Part shown: piece after piece, positions 25,331 to 33,050 of the stretch | How positions within the stretch are numbered: the first letter of the stretch is position 1 | Layout: each line of letters begins with the position of its first letter | DNA from: JAIVGZ01 sp964552205 | GTDB taxonomy: Bacteria; Pseudomonadota; Gammaproteobacteria; Natronospirales; JAIVGZ01 | Length of the DNA: 51,888 nt | Direction: 5' to 3' | Assembly: GCA_964552205.1 (NCBI GenBank) | Contig: CAZKFT010000012.1 | Span: forward strand, 1-51,888 | Notes under the pieces: model-generated | The model's database searches: none | Told to the model about the DNA's origin: nothing | Seen by the model: the letters and a program-made list of their open reading frames with translations, nothing else | Program-made: the position numbers and the translations under genes

Positions 25331-26781
25331 TGAGCCTGCTCAGTATTCAGCGTATCGTTGGTCTTCTGCTGTTGATTTTCAGCATCACGATGCTGGTCCC
25401 GCTTGGGGTCTCACTTTGGTTCAATGATGGTAGCTGGTATGCATTCCTTGTGGGGTTTGCAGCCACGGCAGGAACAGGGCTTCTGATCTGGGCGCCCGTG
25501 ATGAACCAGAAGAAGGAATTGCGGTTACGGGACGGCTTCCTCGTCACCGTGCTTTTCTGGGCCGTGCTGGGGTCCGCTGGCGCCATTCCCTTTTTCGTCT
25601 CCACCGCACCCGCGGTGTCGGTCACGGATGCGGTTTTCGAGGCGATTTCTGGACTGACAACGACCGGCTCGACTGTGCTTGTCGGCATAGACCAGTTGCC
25701 GGAGTCCATCCGCTGGTACCGCCAACAGCTGCAGTGGCTCGGTGGCATGGGCATCATCATTCTGGCTGTGGCGCTGGCGCCCATGCTTGGAATCGGCGGA
25801 ATGCAGCTCTATCGCGCCGAGACGCCGGGTCCGGTGAAAGACAACAAACTCACTCCTCGAATCACAGAGACAGCGAAGGCGCTCTGGTACATCTATTTCG
25901 GCCTGACCGTCGCATGTTTTCTGTCCTACTGGGCTGCGGGCATGGGATGGTTCGATGCTGTTGGTCATGCGTTCTCGACGATGTCGGTTGGCGGCTTTTC
26001 GACGCATGACGCGAGCATTGGCTACTACGACAGTCCGCTCATCGAGCTCATATGCGTGTTTTTCCTGCTGGTTGGTGCCACCAACTTCGGCCTGCACTTC
26101 TTCGCATGGCGCCACCGGAGCATCAGTCATTACATCAAGGACTCAGAGTTCCGGGGCCTGATTGCTGTTGCGTCCACTCTTCTCGTCATCGTCACGGCAT
26201 ACCTATACAGGAATGGTGTGTACGAGGAGTTCGACCAAGCACTGGTCAAGGCATTGTTTCAGGTGGTTTCCATCGGAACGACTGCCGGATTTACCAGTTC
26301 CGAGTTTGCCTATTGGCCTGGATTTCTGCCCGTCTTGCTGATTTTCGCGAGCTTCATCGGTGGCTGTGCATTCTCGACGGGCGGCGGTATCAAGGTCGTG
26401 CGAGTGTTGCTACTGGTCAAGCAGGGCGTGCGCGAGGTCACCCGCTTGGTCCATCCGGCTGCGCAGATTCCGGTCCGCATGGGAGGCAAACCGGTTTCGC
26501 CGCGGGTGATCGAGGCTGTCTGGGGGTTCTTCTCGGTCTATATCGGCGTATTCGTGGTGATCATGCTGCTCCTGATGGCATCTGGTCTAGATCAAGTCAC
26601 GTCTTTCTCAGCGACAGCAGCCACCCTCAACAACCTTGGCCCGGGGCTTGGCGATGTCGCCAGAAACTTTGGCGGTATCAACGATTTCTCGAAGTGGGTG
26701 TTGGTCGTTGCGATGTTGTTGGGGCGGCTCGAGATATTCACACTGCTGGTAGTGTTGACGCCGGCATTCTGGAGGAGATGA
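25330..26781 (+). CDS. trkH: Trk potassium channel subunit TrkH
   Basis: A 483-residue inner-membrane potassium-translocating subunit built from four M1-P-M2 repeats. The pore loops are recognisable around ISGLTTTGSTV, FSTMSVGGFSTHD, VSIGTTAGFTSSEF and ATLNNLGPGLG, each centred on the filter glycine. Length and topology are typical. It starts on the last base of trkA and ends immediately before the LOG-family gene with no spacer, so the three genes are one transcript. Confidence 0.96.
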   Translation: MSLLSIQRIVGLLLLIFSITMLVPLGVSLWFNDGSWYAFLVGFAATAGTGLLIWAPVMNQKKELRLRDGFLVTVLFWAVLGSAGAIPFFVSTAPAVSVTDAVFEAISGLTTTGSTVLVGIDQLPESIRWYRQQLQWLGGMGIIILAVALAPMLGIGGMQLYRAETPGPVKDNKLTPRITETAKALWYIYFGLTVACFLSYWAAGMGWFDAVGHAFSTMSVGGFSTHDASIGYYDSPLIELICVFFLLVGATNFGLHFFAWRHRSISHYIKDSEFRGLIAVASTLLVIVTAYLYRNGVYEEFDQALVKALFQVVSIGTTAGFTSSEFAYWPGFLPVLLIFASFIGGCAFSTGGGIKVVRVLLLVKQGVREVTRLVHPAAQIPVRMGGKPVSPRVIEAVWGFFSVYIGVFVVIMLLLMASGLDQVTSFSATAATLNNLGPGLGDVARNFGGINDFSKWVLVVAMLLGRLEIFTLLVVLTPAFWRR

Positions 26782-27504
26782 ATGAGCGAGCATGACAACT
26801 TCCGGCCAACCGAGCGTCGGCCGAACGAGCACGCACTCAATCGCGAGTCGTGGAAAATCTTCCAGATCATGGCTGAATTCGTGGAGGGCTTTGAACGGCT
26901 CGCCGCTATCAAGCCCTCCGTGAGCGTGTTCGGCTCTGCGCGCACGCCGACAGACCACCCGTACTACGCGCTGGGAGAAGAAATCGGGCGCCTGCTGTCC
27001 GACGCCGGGTTCTCGGTGGTTAGCGGTGGTGGGCCGGGCTTGATGGAGGCCGCGAACAAGGGCGCTCATGCAGGACGGTCGCCCAGCATCGGTCTGAACA
27101 TCATCCTGCCGCATGAGCAGAATGCGAACACCTACCAGGACATTTCATTGACCTTCCGCCACTTCTTCTCGCGCAAGGTCATGTTCGTAAAGTATGCCGC
27201 TGCATATGTCGTACTTCCGGGTGGCTTTGGCACCCTGGATGAACTCGCGGAGATACTCACGCTCGTACAGACCGGCAAGTCACGTCGCATCCCGATAGTG
27301 TTGGTCGGGACAGAGTTCTGGACTGGCCTTCTCGATTGGATTCGTGAGCGCTTGGTGGCTGAGGGAATGATTTCTCCGGAAGATTTGGACTTGATGCAGG
27401 TGGTCGACGAGCCGAAGCAGGTGGTGGAGGTTATCTTCGACTTTTATGCCCATCGCGGATTCGAGCCGTCCGCGGCCGAGCGCGAGATTATGCTCGAGCT
27501 CTGA
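26782..27504 (+). CDS. LOG-family protein (TIGR00730), nucleoside 5'-monophosphate phosphoribohydrolase type
   Basis: A 240-residue Rossmann-fold protein of the LONELY GUY family. The signature motifs are VSGGGPGLMEAANKGA and LPGGFGTLDE (about residue 148). Known: members with these motifs cleave the N-glycosidic bond of AMP or cytokinin ribotides; many bacterial ones are nucleotide-salvage enzymes such as PpnN relatives. This protein has about 50 extra N-terminal residues (ALNRESWKIFQIMAEFVEGF) typical of the longer subfamily. It begins directly after the trkH stop. The link to potassium uptake is by position only. Confidence 0.9.
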   Translation: MSEHDNFRPTERRPNEHALNRESWKIFQIMAEFVEGFERLAAIKPSVSVFGSARTPTDHPYYALGEEIGRLLSDAGFSVVSGGGPGLMEAANKGAHAGRSPSIGLNIILPHEQNANTYQDISLTFRHFFSRKVMFVKYAAAYVVLPGGFGTLDELAEILTLVQTGKSRRIPIVLVGTEFWTGLLDWIRERLVAEGMISPEDLDLMQVVDEPKQVVEVIFDFYAHRGFEPSAAEREIMLEL

Positions 27505-27507
27505 GCG

Positions 27508-28655
27508 GTGTCAGTCTTTACGGTGGTCACGGAAGCAGCGTTGTCACCGTGGCTCGAGGCCTGCGGTGCAGGCCGGCTGTTGGTCTTCGACGGTGTTGAG
27601 GGCGGCGTCGAGAATACCAACTACCGCGTCGAGACCGAGCAGGGTGCTTTCGTTCTGACTTTGTTTGAGTGGATGCCGCAGGACGCGGCCGAACGCTCGC
27701 TCGCCTTCACCTCCGCACTGGCCGATGCAGGACTCCCCGTCGCCGCCCCGTGGCCCCAACTAACCGTGGGGTCAGACCCCACGGACAAGAAAAAGCCCTT
27801 GGGGTCAGACCCCACGGTCATCGGGAAATGGACCGCGCCACTCGCTGGTAAGCCCGCTGCCCTCGCGCAGTGGCTTCCCGGCACCCATCCGGACATACCC
27901 ACGCTGGCTCAATGCGCTGCCATTGGGGACTTCCTGGGCCGTTTGCACACCGCCGAGCTGATTGGGGGGTCAGACCCCANNNNNNNNNNNNNNNNNNNNN
28001 NNNNNNNNNNNNNNNNNNNNNNNNNNNNNNNNNNNNNNNNNNNNNNNNNNNNNNNNNNNNNNNNNNNNNNNNNNNNNNNGGGGACTTCCTGGGCCGTTTG
28101 CACACCGCCGAGCTGATTGGGGGGTCAGACCCCAAACGCTGTTTGGGGTCAGACCCCATGGTCAATTTGTTGGGGGATTCCCGCGGACCGGCTTGGCGTG
28201 CGGAGTCTGCCGCACGCGTTATCCCGAAGCTGGATTCTGAAGACCGCGACCTGCTCGAAGCGGCCCTCGCGGATGCCGCGGCGCTACCCAACCTGCCGGA
28301 GGGGGCCATCCATGCTGACCTGTTCCGCGACAATGCCCTCTTCGAGAACGATACACTGCGCGGCGTGATCGACTTTCATTACGCATGCCGCGGTCCGTTC
28401 GCCTACGATCTTGCCGTCGCGGCCTTGGACTGGTGCGCGGACGATGCTGTCGAGCATGCGCTGATGGCGGGCTACGCGGAGCACCGTACGCTCACGGAGG
28501 AAGAGCTTGCGCAGTGGCCTCGACTCAAGCGCATGGCGGCGCTGCGCTTCTGGCTGTCCCGGCTGCACGATGTGCATTTCCCTCGACCCGGCGGGGCGGT
28601 ACTGGTGAAACCTCCCGAGCACATGCGTGACCGACTGCGTCAGGCGATGAAATGA
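27508..28655 (+). CDS. thrB: homoserine kinase (APH-fold, ThrB type) with in-frame REP-like insertions; interrupted by assembly gap
   Basis: The product matches the aminoglycoside-phosphotransferase-fold homoserine kinase, which phosphorylates homoserine for threonine synthesis. Recognisable parts are the N-terminus SVFTVVTEAALSPWL, the nucleotide loop GVENTNYRVET, AGKPAALAQWLPG, the catalytic loop IHADLFRDNALF and the metal site GVIDFHYACRGPFAYDLA. Start codon GTG 27508. The frame contains 100 N and a duplicated 55-mer. Removing both gives one open frame of 993 bases (330 residues), so the gene is probably intact. It carries two insertions made of GGGGTCAGACCCC palindromes, read as GSDP, one in the N-lobe near residue 86 and one in the segment before RGPAW. 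The stop overlaps the TRAP small-permease start by four bases. Confidence 0.85.
27764..27813 (+). repeat. REP-like pair of GGGGTCAGACCCC palindromes inside thrB (first pair)
   Basis: The first unit (27764-27784) has perfect 10-bp arms around one central A. The second (27801-27813, core) has 7-bp arms. A 16-base A-rich linker separates them. Both are in the same orientation and read as GSDP in the thrB frame. Paired short palindromes of this kind are typical of REP/BIME elements mobilised by RAYT transposases; none is encoded here. Confidence 0.85.
27925..28134. other. scaffold gap (100 N, 27980-28079) flanked by identical 55-mers
   Basis: The 55 bases at 27925-27979 are identical to 28080-28134. 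A fixed 100-N gap between contig ends that overlap by exactly 55 indicates two contigs sharing a k=55 graph vertex. The true sequence probably contains this 55-mer once and no gap. Confidence 0.9.
27966..27978 (+). repeat. REP-like palindrome before the assembly gap in thrB
   Basis: GGGGTCAGACCCC core. It lies at the end of the 55-mer that is repeated after the gap, so it is probably the same genomic copy as the one at 28121. Confidence 0.8.
28121..28157 (+). repeat. REP-like pair of palindromes inside thrB (second pair)
   Basis: Two GGGGTCAGACCCC cores (28121-28133 and 28145-28157) flank the inner sequence AAACGCTGTTT, so the whole is a near-perfect 39-base palindrome that could fold as one long hairpin. 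It is read in frame as GSDP, a short spacer, then GSDP. Orientation is the same as in the first pair. Confidence 0.85.
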
Positions 28656-29149
28656 ATCGAGTCATCACCACCTGCGAAGCGATATCCGAGTGGACGGGCC
28701 GTGCAGTGGCATGGCTCACGCTCGCCATGGTGATCGTGACTTTCGCCGTCGTCGTCCTCCGCCGCCTCGACATCGGATGGATCGCCATGCAGGAGACAGT
28801 GACCTGGATGCACGGCATCGTGTTCATGCTTGGGATGGCCTATGCGCTGAAGCACGAGGCGCATGTGCGCGTGGATGTGTTCTACCGCGACTGGACGCCG
28901 ACACGCCGCGCTATTGTGGACCTCATCGGTACGCTGCTTCTGCTCCTACCACTCGCGGGATTCATTCTCTGGTCGAGCTGGGACTACGTCGCAGACGCTT
29001 GGGCCATCCGCGAGCGCTCACGTGAAGCCGGCGGCTTGCCGGGTCTTTACCTGCTCAAGACTGTCATTCCCGTCACGGCGGTACTCTTGTTGGTGCAGGG
29101 GGCCGCTATCGTATCGCGCGCCGCGACGGTACTGAGGGGGTCGCGCTGA
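28652..29149 (+). CDS. TRAP transporter small permease subunit (DctQ family)
   Basis: A 165-residue inner-membrane protein with four transmembrane helices (about 15-40, 47-67, 90-112 and 130-155). The segments EAHVRVDVFYRD and SREAGGLPGLYLLK are typical of the small subunit of tripartite ATP-independent periplasmic transporters of the TakQ-like group. It is coupled to thrB (ATGA overlap) upstream and to the large permease downstream (ATG starts at its final base). The matching binding protein is not next to it but at 34241-35341 on the other strand. Confidence 0.92.
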   Translation: MNRVITTCEAISEWTGRAVAWLTLAMVIVTFAVVVLRRLDIGWIAMQETVTWMHGIVFMLGMAYALKHEAHVRVDVFYRDWTPTRRAIVDLIGTLLLLLPLAGFILWSSWDYVADAWAIRERSREAGGLPGLYLLKTVIPVTAVLLLVQGAAIVSRAATVLRGSR

Positions 29150-30525
29150 TGGAGTGGTTGGCCGTCCTGTTGTTCGTGCTGGTGATAGCGGTCTTGATGA
29201 CCGGTTATCCGGTTGCTTTCGTGCTGGGCGGGGTGTCGCTGCTGTTTGCCTTGGTCTGCACCGCGCTCGGGCTATTCGACCCCATCTATCTGCAGGCCAT
29301 GCCCAATCGTCTTTTCGGCATCATGCAGAACGAGGTTCTGATTGCGGTGCCGCTTTTCGTGTTCATGGGTGTGATGCTTGAACGCACCCGTATCGCCGAG
29401 GAGCTCCTGGAAACACTCTCCATGTTGTTTGGCCCGTTGCGTGGAGGACTTGGTATCTCGGTGCTGCTGGTCGGCATGTTGCTTGCGGCCAGCACCGGTA
29501 TCGTGGGCGCAACCGTCATCACCATGGGGCTACTCTCCCTCCCGGTGATGTTGCGTCGTGGATATGACCCCGCACTCGCCACCGGCTCCATCTGTGCGGC
29601 TGGCACGCTGGGGCAGGTGATTCCGCCGTCCATCATTCTCGTCATGCTGGGTGATGTCATTGCCTCCGCCTTCCAGCAGGCCCAGCTGGCGCAGGGTGTG
29701 TTCTCACCCAGAGCCATCTCGGTTGGCGACCTCTTCGCCGGCGCACTCATCCCCGGGTTCATGCTGGTCGGGCTTTACATGGTTTATATGATCGGTGTCG
29801 CCTGGCTGCGACCGGATGCGGCGCCGGCCGTACCCGCGGCCGAGCGTGATATCCCGGTGCAGGCGTTACTCCTGCGTGCACTCAAAGCCATGTTGCCGCC
29901 GCTTGTGCTCATCGTTGCCGTACTCGGCTCCATCATTGGCGGGTTTGCCACACCGACCGAGGCCGCATCGGTGGGTGCGGTCGGCGCGTTGATCCTGGCG
30001 CTCGCCCGGCGTTCCGTTGATGTGGCGCGATTGCAAGAAGTCATGCGCCAGACATTGAAAATCACTTGCATGGTCTTCGCCATCCTGCTCGGGGCCTCGC
30101 TTTTCGCGCTGGTCTTCCGTGGTCTGGGCGGAGAGGCGTTGGTACACGATGTCCTCACCGTGCTTCCGGGTGGCGTGTTCGGTGCCATGCTGGCGGTCAT
30201 GCTTTTCATGTTTCTGCTCGGCTTCGTGCTCGACTTCATCGAAATCACGTTCGTGGTGGTCCCGATTGTCGGCCCGGTCTTGCTGATGATGGGTGTGGAC
30301 CCCATATGGCTGGGCATCATGATCGCCATCAACCTGCAGACCTCATTCCTGACCCCGCCTTTCGGGTTCTCGCTGTTCTACCTCCGTGGCGTTGCTCCCG
30401 AGTCAGTCCGCACTGCCCAGATTTACAAAGGTGTCATGCCCTTCATTGCCATCCAGCTCACCATGCTCGGCATTCTCGCCGCCTGGCCACAGCTCGCGAC
30501 ATGGCTTCCGTCGATTCTCTACTAG
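29149..30525 (+). CDS. TRAP transporter large permease subunit (DctM family)
   Basis: A 458-residue inner-membrane ion-coupled translocation subunit with about twelve hydrophobic helices. Recognisable segments are ALVCTALGLFDP, NEVLIAVPLFVFMGVML, TGIVGATVITMGLLSLP, ICAAGTLGQVIPPSI, GFATPTEAASVGAVGAL and LQTSFLTPPFGFSLFYL, all typical of DctM. Known: DctQ and DctM form the sodium-driven membrane complex that receives substrate from a DctP-type binding protein; relatives of this subgroup carry alpha-keto acids or other organic anions. Confidence 0.94.
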   Translation: MEWLAVLLFVLVIAVLMTGYPVAFVLGGVSLLFALVCTALGLFDPIYLQAMPNRLFGIMQNEVLIAVPLFVFMGVMLERTRIAEELLETLSMLFGPLRGGLGISVLLVGMLLAASTGIVGATVITMGLLSLPVMLRRGYDPALATGSICAAGTLGQVIPPSIILVMLGDVIASAFQQAQLAQGVFSPRAISVGDLFAGALIPGFMLVGLYMVYMIGVAWLRPDAAPAVPAAERDIPVQALLLRALKAMLPPLVLIVAVLGSIIGGFATPTEAASVGAVGALILALARRSVDVARLQEVMRQTLKITCMVFAILLGASLFALVFRGLGGEALVHDVLTVLPGGVFGAMLAVMLFMFLLGFVLDFIEITFVVVPIVGPVLLMMGVDPIWLGIMIAINLQTSFLTPPFGFSLFYLRGVAPESVRTAQIYKGVMPFIAIQLTMLGILAAWPQLATWLPSILY

Positions 30526-30535
30526 CGGCTTGCCA

Positions 30536-30973
30536 ATGCCCGCCATTGTCCGCCCAGCAACCCACGATGATATTTCTGGCATCTGGGAAGTACGGTACTC
30601 GGTCTCAGAGAACACCCTGACTCCGGGCAGGATCTCAGACGATGAGCTACGACGTTCTCTCGACGATGACGGACGCGGATGGGTGGCTGTGGAAGGTCGT
30701 CGCATCATCGGGTTCGCCATAGGACTTAATAGCGGGAATGTCTGGGCACTATTCGTTCGCCCCGAAGCTGAAGGCCGTGGTGTCGGGTCGGCCCTTCACG
30801 CCGAACTATTGGCATGGTTTGCGCAACAGCCGGTGCCGCTCCTGTGGCTGTCGACGGGGGCGGACACCCGGGCGCGGAACTTTTATGAGTCCAGAGGTTG
30901 GCGGTATGCTGGTCCGTACGGCACCGATGAAGTGCGGCTCGAGCGCCCGAACGAGGTTGGGAATGCATCCTGA
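30536..30973 (+). CDS. GNAT-family N-acetyltransferase
   Basis: A 145-residue GCN5-related acetyltransferase. The acetyl-CoA pyrophosphate loop reads EAEGRGVGSALHAEL (RGxGxA type, about residues 83-97), and the C-terminal strand-helix ARNFYESRGWRYAG is typical. The substrate is unknown. ATG 30536 is chosen because it gives the standard start PAIVRPATHDDI; the longer frame runs through the DctM gene. The last bases overlap the start of the DUF1801-like gene. It opens an accessory stretch inserted between the TRAP permease genes and the TRAP binding-protein gene. Confidence 0.88.
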   Translation: MPAIVRPATHDDISGIWEVRYSVSENTLTPGRISDDELRRSLDDDGRGWVAVEGRRIIGFAIGLNSGNVWALFVRPEAEGRGVGSALHAELLAWFAQQPVPLLWLSTGADTRARNFYESRGWRYAGPYGTDEVRLERPNEVGNAS

Positions 30974-31422
30974 GATTCGACAATACAACGAGGAGCAGGA
31001 ATCGGGGCAAAAGGAGGTCTGTGACCTGCTGGCAAAGGAAATCGACCGTGCGTTGCCGGAAGCCGAGAGCAAAATATGGCACGCCCACCCGGTCTGGTTC
31101 CTGGACGGTAATCCGACCGTCGGGTACAGCAAACAGAAGCCCGGCATTCGACTGATGTTCTGGAGTGGGGCGGATTTCGAGGAAACCGGGCTGAATGTGG
31201 TGGGCAAGAAATTCAGTGGGACTACAAGAATCTGATCAAGCGTAAAGGACGGCTGGAGCNNNNNNNNNNNNNNNNNNNNNNNNNNNNNNNNNNNNNNNNN
31301 NNNNNNNNNNNNNNNNNNNNNNNNNNNNNNNNNNNNNNNNNNNNNNNNNNNNNNNNNNNCAAGAAATTCAGTGGGACTACAAGAATCTGATCAAGCGTAA
31401 AGGACGGCTGGAGCGACTGAAA
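30963..31422 (+). pseudogene. DUF1801-family gene, broken by internal deletion/frameshift at an assembly joint
   Basis: The first part (from ATG 30963) encodes HPEIRQYNEEQE, SKIWHAHPVWFLDGNP and IRLMFWSG, matching the N-terminal two thirds of DUF1801-like proteins (about 130 residues), then stops at 31235 after GLNVVGKKFSGTTRI. The family's C-terminal motif EIQWDYKNLIKRKGRLERLK is present, but in another frame, both at 31208 and again after the gap at 31363. So some 30-40 middle residues are missing. The junction sequence AAGAAATTCA can encode part of both ends (KKF and KEIQ), as expected if a segment between two short direct repeats was lost. This is either a real pseudogene in part of the population or an assembly error. 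Confidence 0.65.
31205..31414. other. scaffold gap (100 N, 31260-31359) flanked by identical 55-mers
   Basis: Bases 31205-31259 and 31360-31414 are identical, 55 bases each. As at 27925, this is a k=55 contig overlap with a default 100-N spacer. Here collapsing the duplicate does not restore the DUF1801 frame. Confidence 0.9.
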
Positions 31423-31426
31423 TTGC

Positions 31427-32080
31427 ATGTACGACCTTCCATACCACAGGGAACCAGACGAGCAGGTAATCAAACAGTTCATGCGGCGGAATCCATTCGC
31501 GCTACTCAATGGGTGTGGTCAAGGGAACGTTCCGGTGGCTACCCAAGTGCCTTTGCTTCTCGATGAGAGTCGCGGCCGAACGACACTTGTCGGGCACATC
31601 ATGAAGCATACGGACCACTGTGAGGCTTTCATGCACAACCAGAACGTTCTTGCCGTGTTCACTGGCGCCAATACCTATGTCAGTGCGACCTGGTACAGCG
31701 ACCCGAACCTTGCTTCTACATGGAACTACATGAGCGTGCATGCGAGGGGCGTCATCAGATTTCTAGACACCGCAGGTACGGAGGCAGTGCTACAAAGAAC
31801 CAGTCTCTACTTCGAGAAGAATGACGGAGAGTCTCCAACCGTCTATGCCAATCTCCCGGCAGCGTTCAAACAGAAGGTCATCAAGCTCATTGTTGGGTTC
31901 GAGATTGATGTCGTCGAGTTGCGCAGTGTCTTTAAGCTAAGTCAGGACAGGGATGCCAAGAGCTACGACAACATCATTGAAAAGTTGACGGCTCAGGGTG
32001 AACGCGGCCGTGAGATTGCCAGGGAGATGGAAGCGCGCAAGGCGCAAATGTTCGGTGAGCCAGAGCACCGGAAAGATTAG
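31427..32080 (+). CDS. FMN-binding, PaiB-like protein
   Basis: A 217-residue flavin-binding split-barrel protein of the PaiB family. The start MYDLPYHREPD, the strand TTLVGHIMKHTDH and the block SATWYSDPNLASTWNY are family hallmarks. Known: PaiB of Bacillus is described as a negative regulator of sporulation and protease genes, while gammaproteobacterial members are uncharacterised flavoproteins. The C-terminal 30 residues are charged and helical. The gene is visibly less GC-rich than its neighbours and uses codons such as AGA, ATA and TTT more freely, which suggests acquisition. A GNAT gene lies just upstream, recalling the paiA (acetyltransferase) and paiB pairing. Confidence 0.9.
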   Translation: MYDLPYHREPDEQVIKQFMRRNPFALLNGCGQGNVPVATQVPLLLDESRGRTTLVGHIMKHTDHCEAFMHNQNVLAVFTGANTYVSATWYSDPNLASTWNYMSVHARGVIRFLDTAGTEAVLQRTSLYFEKNDGESPTVYANLPAAFKQKVIKLIVGFEIDVVELRSVFKLSQDRDAKSYDNIIEKLTAQGERGREIAREMEARKAQMFGEPEHRKD

Positions 32081-32137
32081 GCCGCTCTGGTACGAACCTA
32101 GGTGTATTATCCGGGAATTCCTGATTGGAGAGTCGCC

Positions 32138-33022
32138 ATGCGCATCCTAGTTGCTGTTCTCGCTGTCCTTACCCTTTCTGCTTGTGAGCAGGCCCAACCA
32201 CCCGCGGCGCCGGAAGCGGTTGTGGCACAGCCCATGGCGGAGGCGCCGTCGCTTGCGGCCATACTGGCCGCTCAGCCGGACGAGGTGCGTGCGCGATACG
32301 ACCAGCGCCACCCGCAGGAGACACTCGAATTCTTCGGGATAGAGCCGGGCATGACAGTCGTCGAGGCACTGCCCGGTGGTGGTTGGTACTCGAAGATTCT
32401 GTTGCCGTACCTCGGCGAGAACGGTCGCTTGATCGGCGCGAACTACGCGCACGACATGTGGCCGAAGTTCGGATTCTTCGACCAGCCCTTCATCGACTCC
32501 ATGGCGACTTGGACCACCGACTGGCCGCAGCAAGCCCAGTCATGGGCCGTGGAGAACGGCGCGTCGGTTGCCGCTTTCGATTTCGGCTCACTGCCCGAAG
32601 CTCTCGCCGGAACCGCTGATGCGGTGCTGCTGGTGCGCGCCCTGCACAACCTTGCCCGTTTCGAGGGCGATGGCGGCTACCTGACGGCGGCGTTGGCAGA
32701 TGTGCACCGCGTCCTGAAACCCGGTGGTGTCGTCGGCGTCGTGCAGCACGAGGCGCGATCGGATATGCCGGACGAATGGGCTTCGGGCGCACGCGGCTAC
32801 CTCAAGCGCCAGTCCGTCATTGACCGCATGACGGCGGCTGGCTTCGAGTTCGTAGGCGCAAGTGAAATCAACCAGAACCCCGCTGACCAGCCGGGCGCCG
32901 ACGATGTTGTATGGCGCCTGCCGCCGAGTCTGGCGACCAGCCGCGATGACCCTGAACTGCGGGTGCGCTTGGAAGCAATCGGCGAATCGAACCGGATGAC
33001 TCTCCTGTTCCGCAAGCCGTAA
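32138..33022 (+). CDS. predicted lipoprotein methyltransferase (COG4798-like, class I SAM fold)
   Basis: A 294-residue protein with a lipoprotein signal (MRILVAVLAVLTLSAC, lipobox LSAC) and a Pro/Ala-rich linker, then a Rossmann methyltransferase-like domain. SAM-binding motif I is VVEALPGGGWYSKIL; later motifs are DAVLLVRALHNL and VLKPGGVVGVVQHEA. Exported SAM-dependent methyltransferases are biochemically puzzling because SAM is cytoplasmic, so the fold may be used for another task; the family is uncharacterised. ATG 32138 has GGAGAG seven bases before it. An upstream in-frame ATG would put a polar stretch before the signal and is rejected. Confidence 0.85.
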   Translation: MRILVAVLAVLTLSACEQAQPPAAPEAVVAQPMAEAPSLAAILAAQPDEVRARYDQRHPQETLEFFGIEPGMTVVEALPGGGWYSKILLPYLGENGRLIGANYAHDMWPKFGFFDQPFIDSMATWTTDWPQQAQSWAVENGASVAAFDFGSLPEALAGTADAVLLVRALHNLARFEGDGGYLTAALADVHRVLKPGGVVGVVQHEARSDMPDEWASGARGYLKRQSVIDRMTAAGFEFVGASEINQNPADQPGADDVVWRLPPSLATSRDDPELRVRLEAIGESNRMTLLFRKP

Positions 33023-33050
33023 GCACGCGCCGGTATTGGTACGAGCGTGA

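Noticed and set aside
27925..28134. True tandem duplication of 55 bases in thrB
   Set aside because: The identical length of 55 at two unrelated gaps and the fixed 100-N spacer point to a contig overlap.
27764..28157. CRISPR array
   Set aside because: The repeats are short palindromes in pairs with unequal spacing inside a coding gene; there are no regular spacers and no cas genes.
31427..32080. Horizontal transfer of the PaiB-like gene as a firm claim
   Set aside because: The lower GC is only judged by eye and the family is widespread in gammaproteobacteria; kept only as a weak observation.
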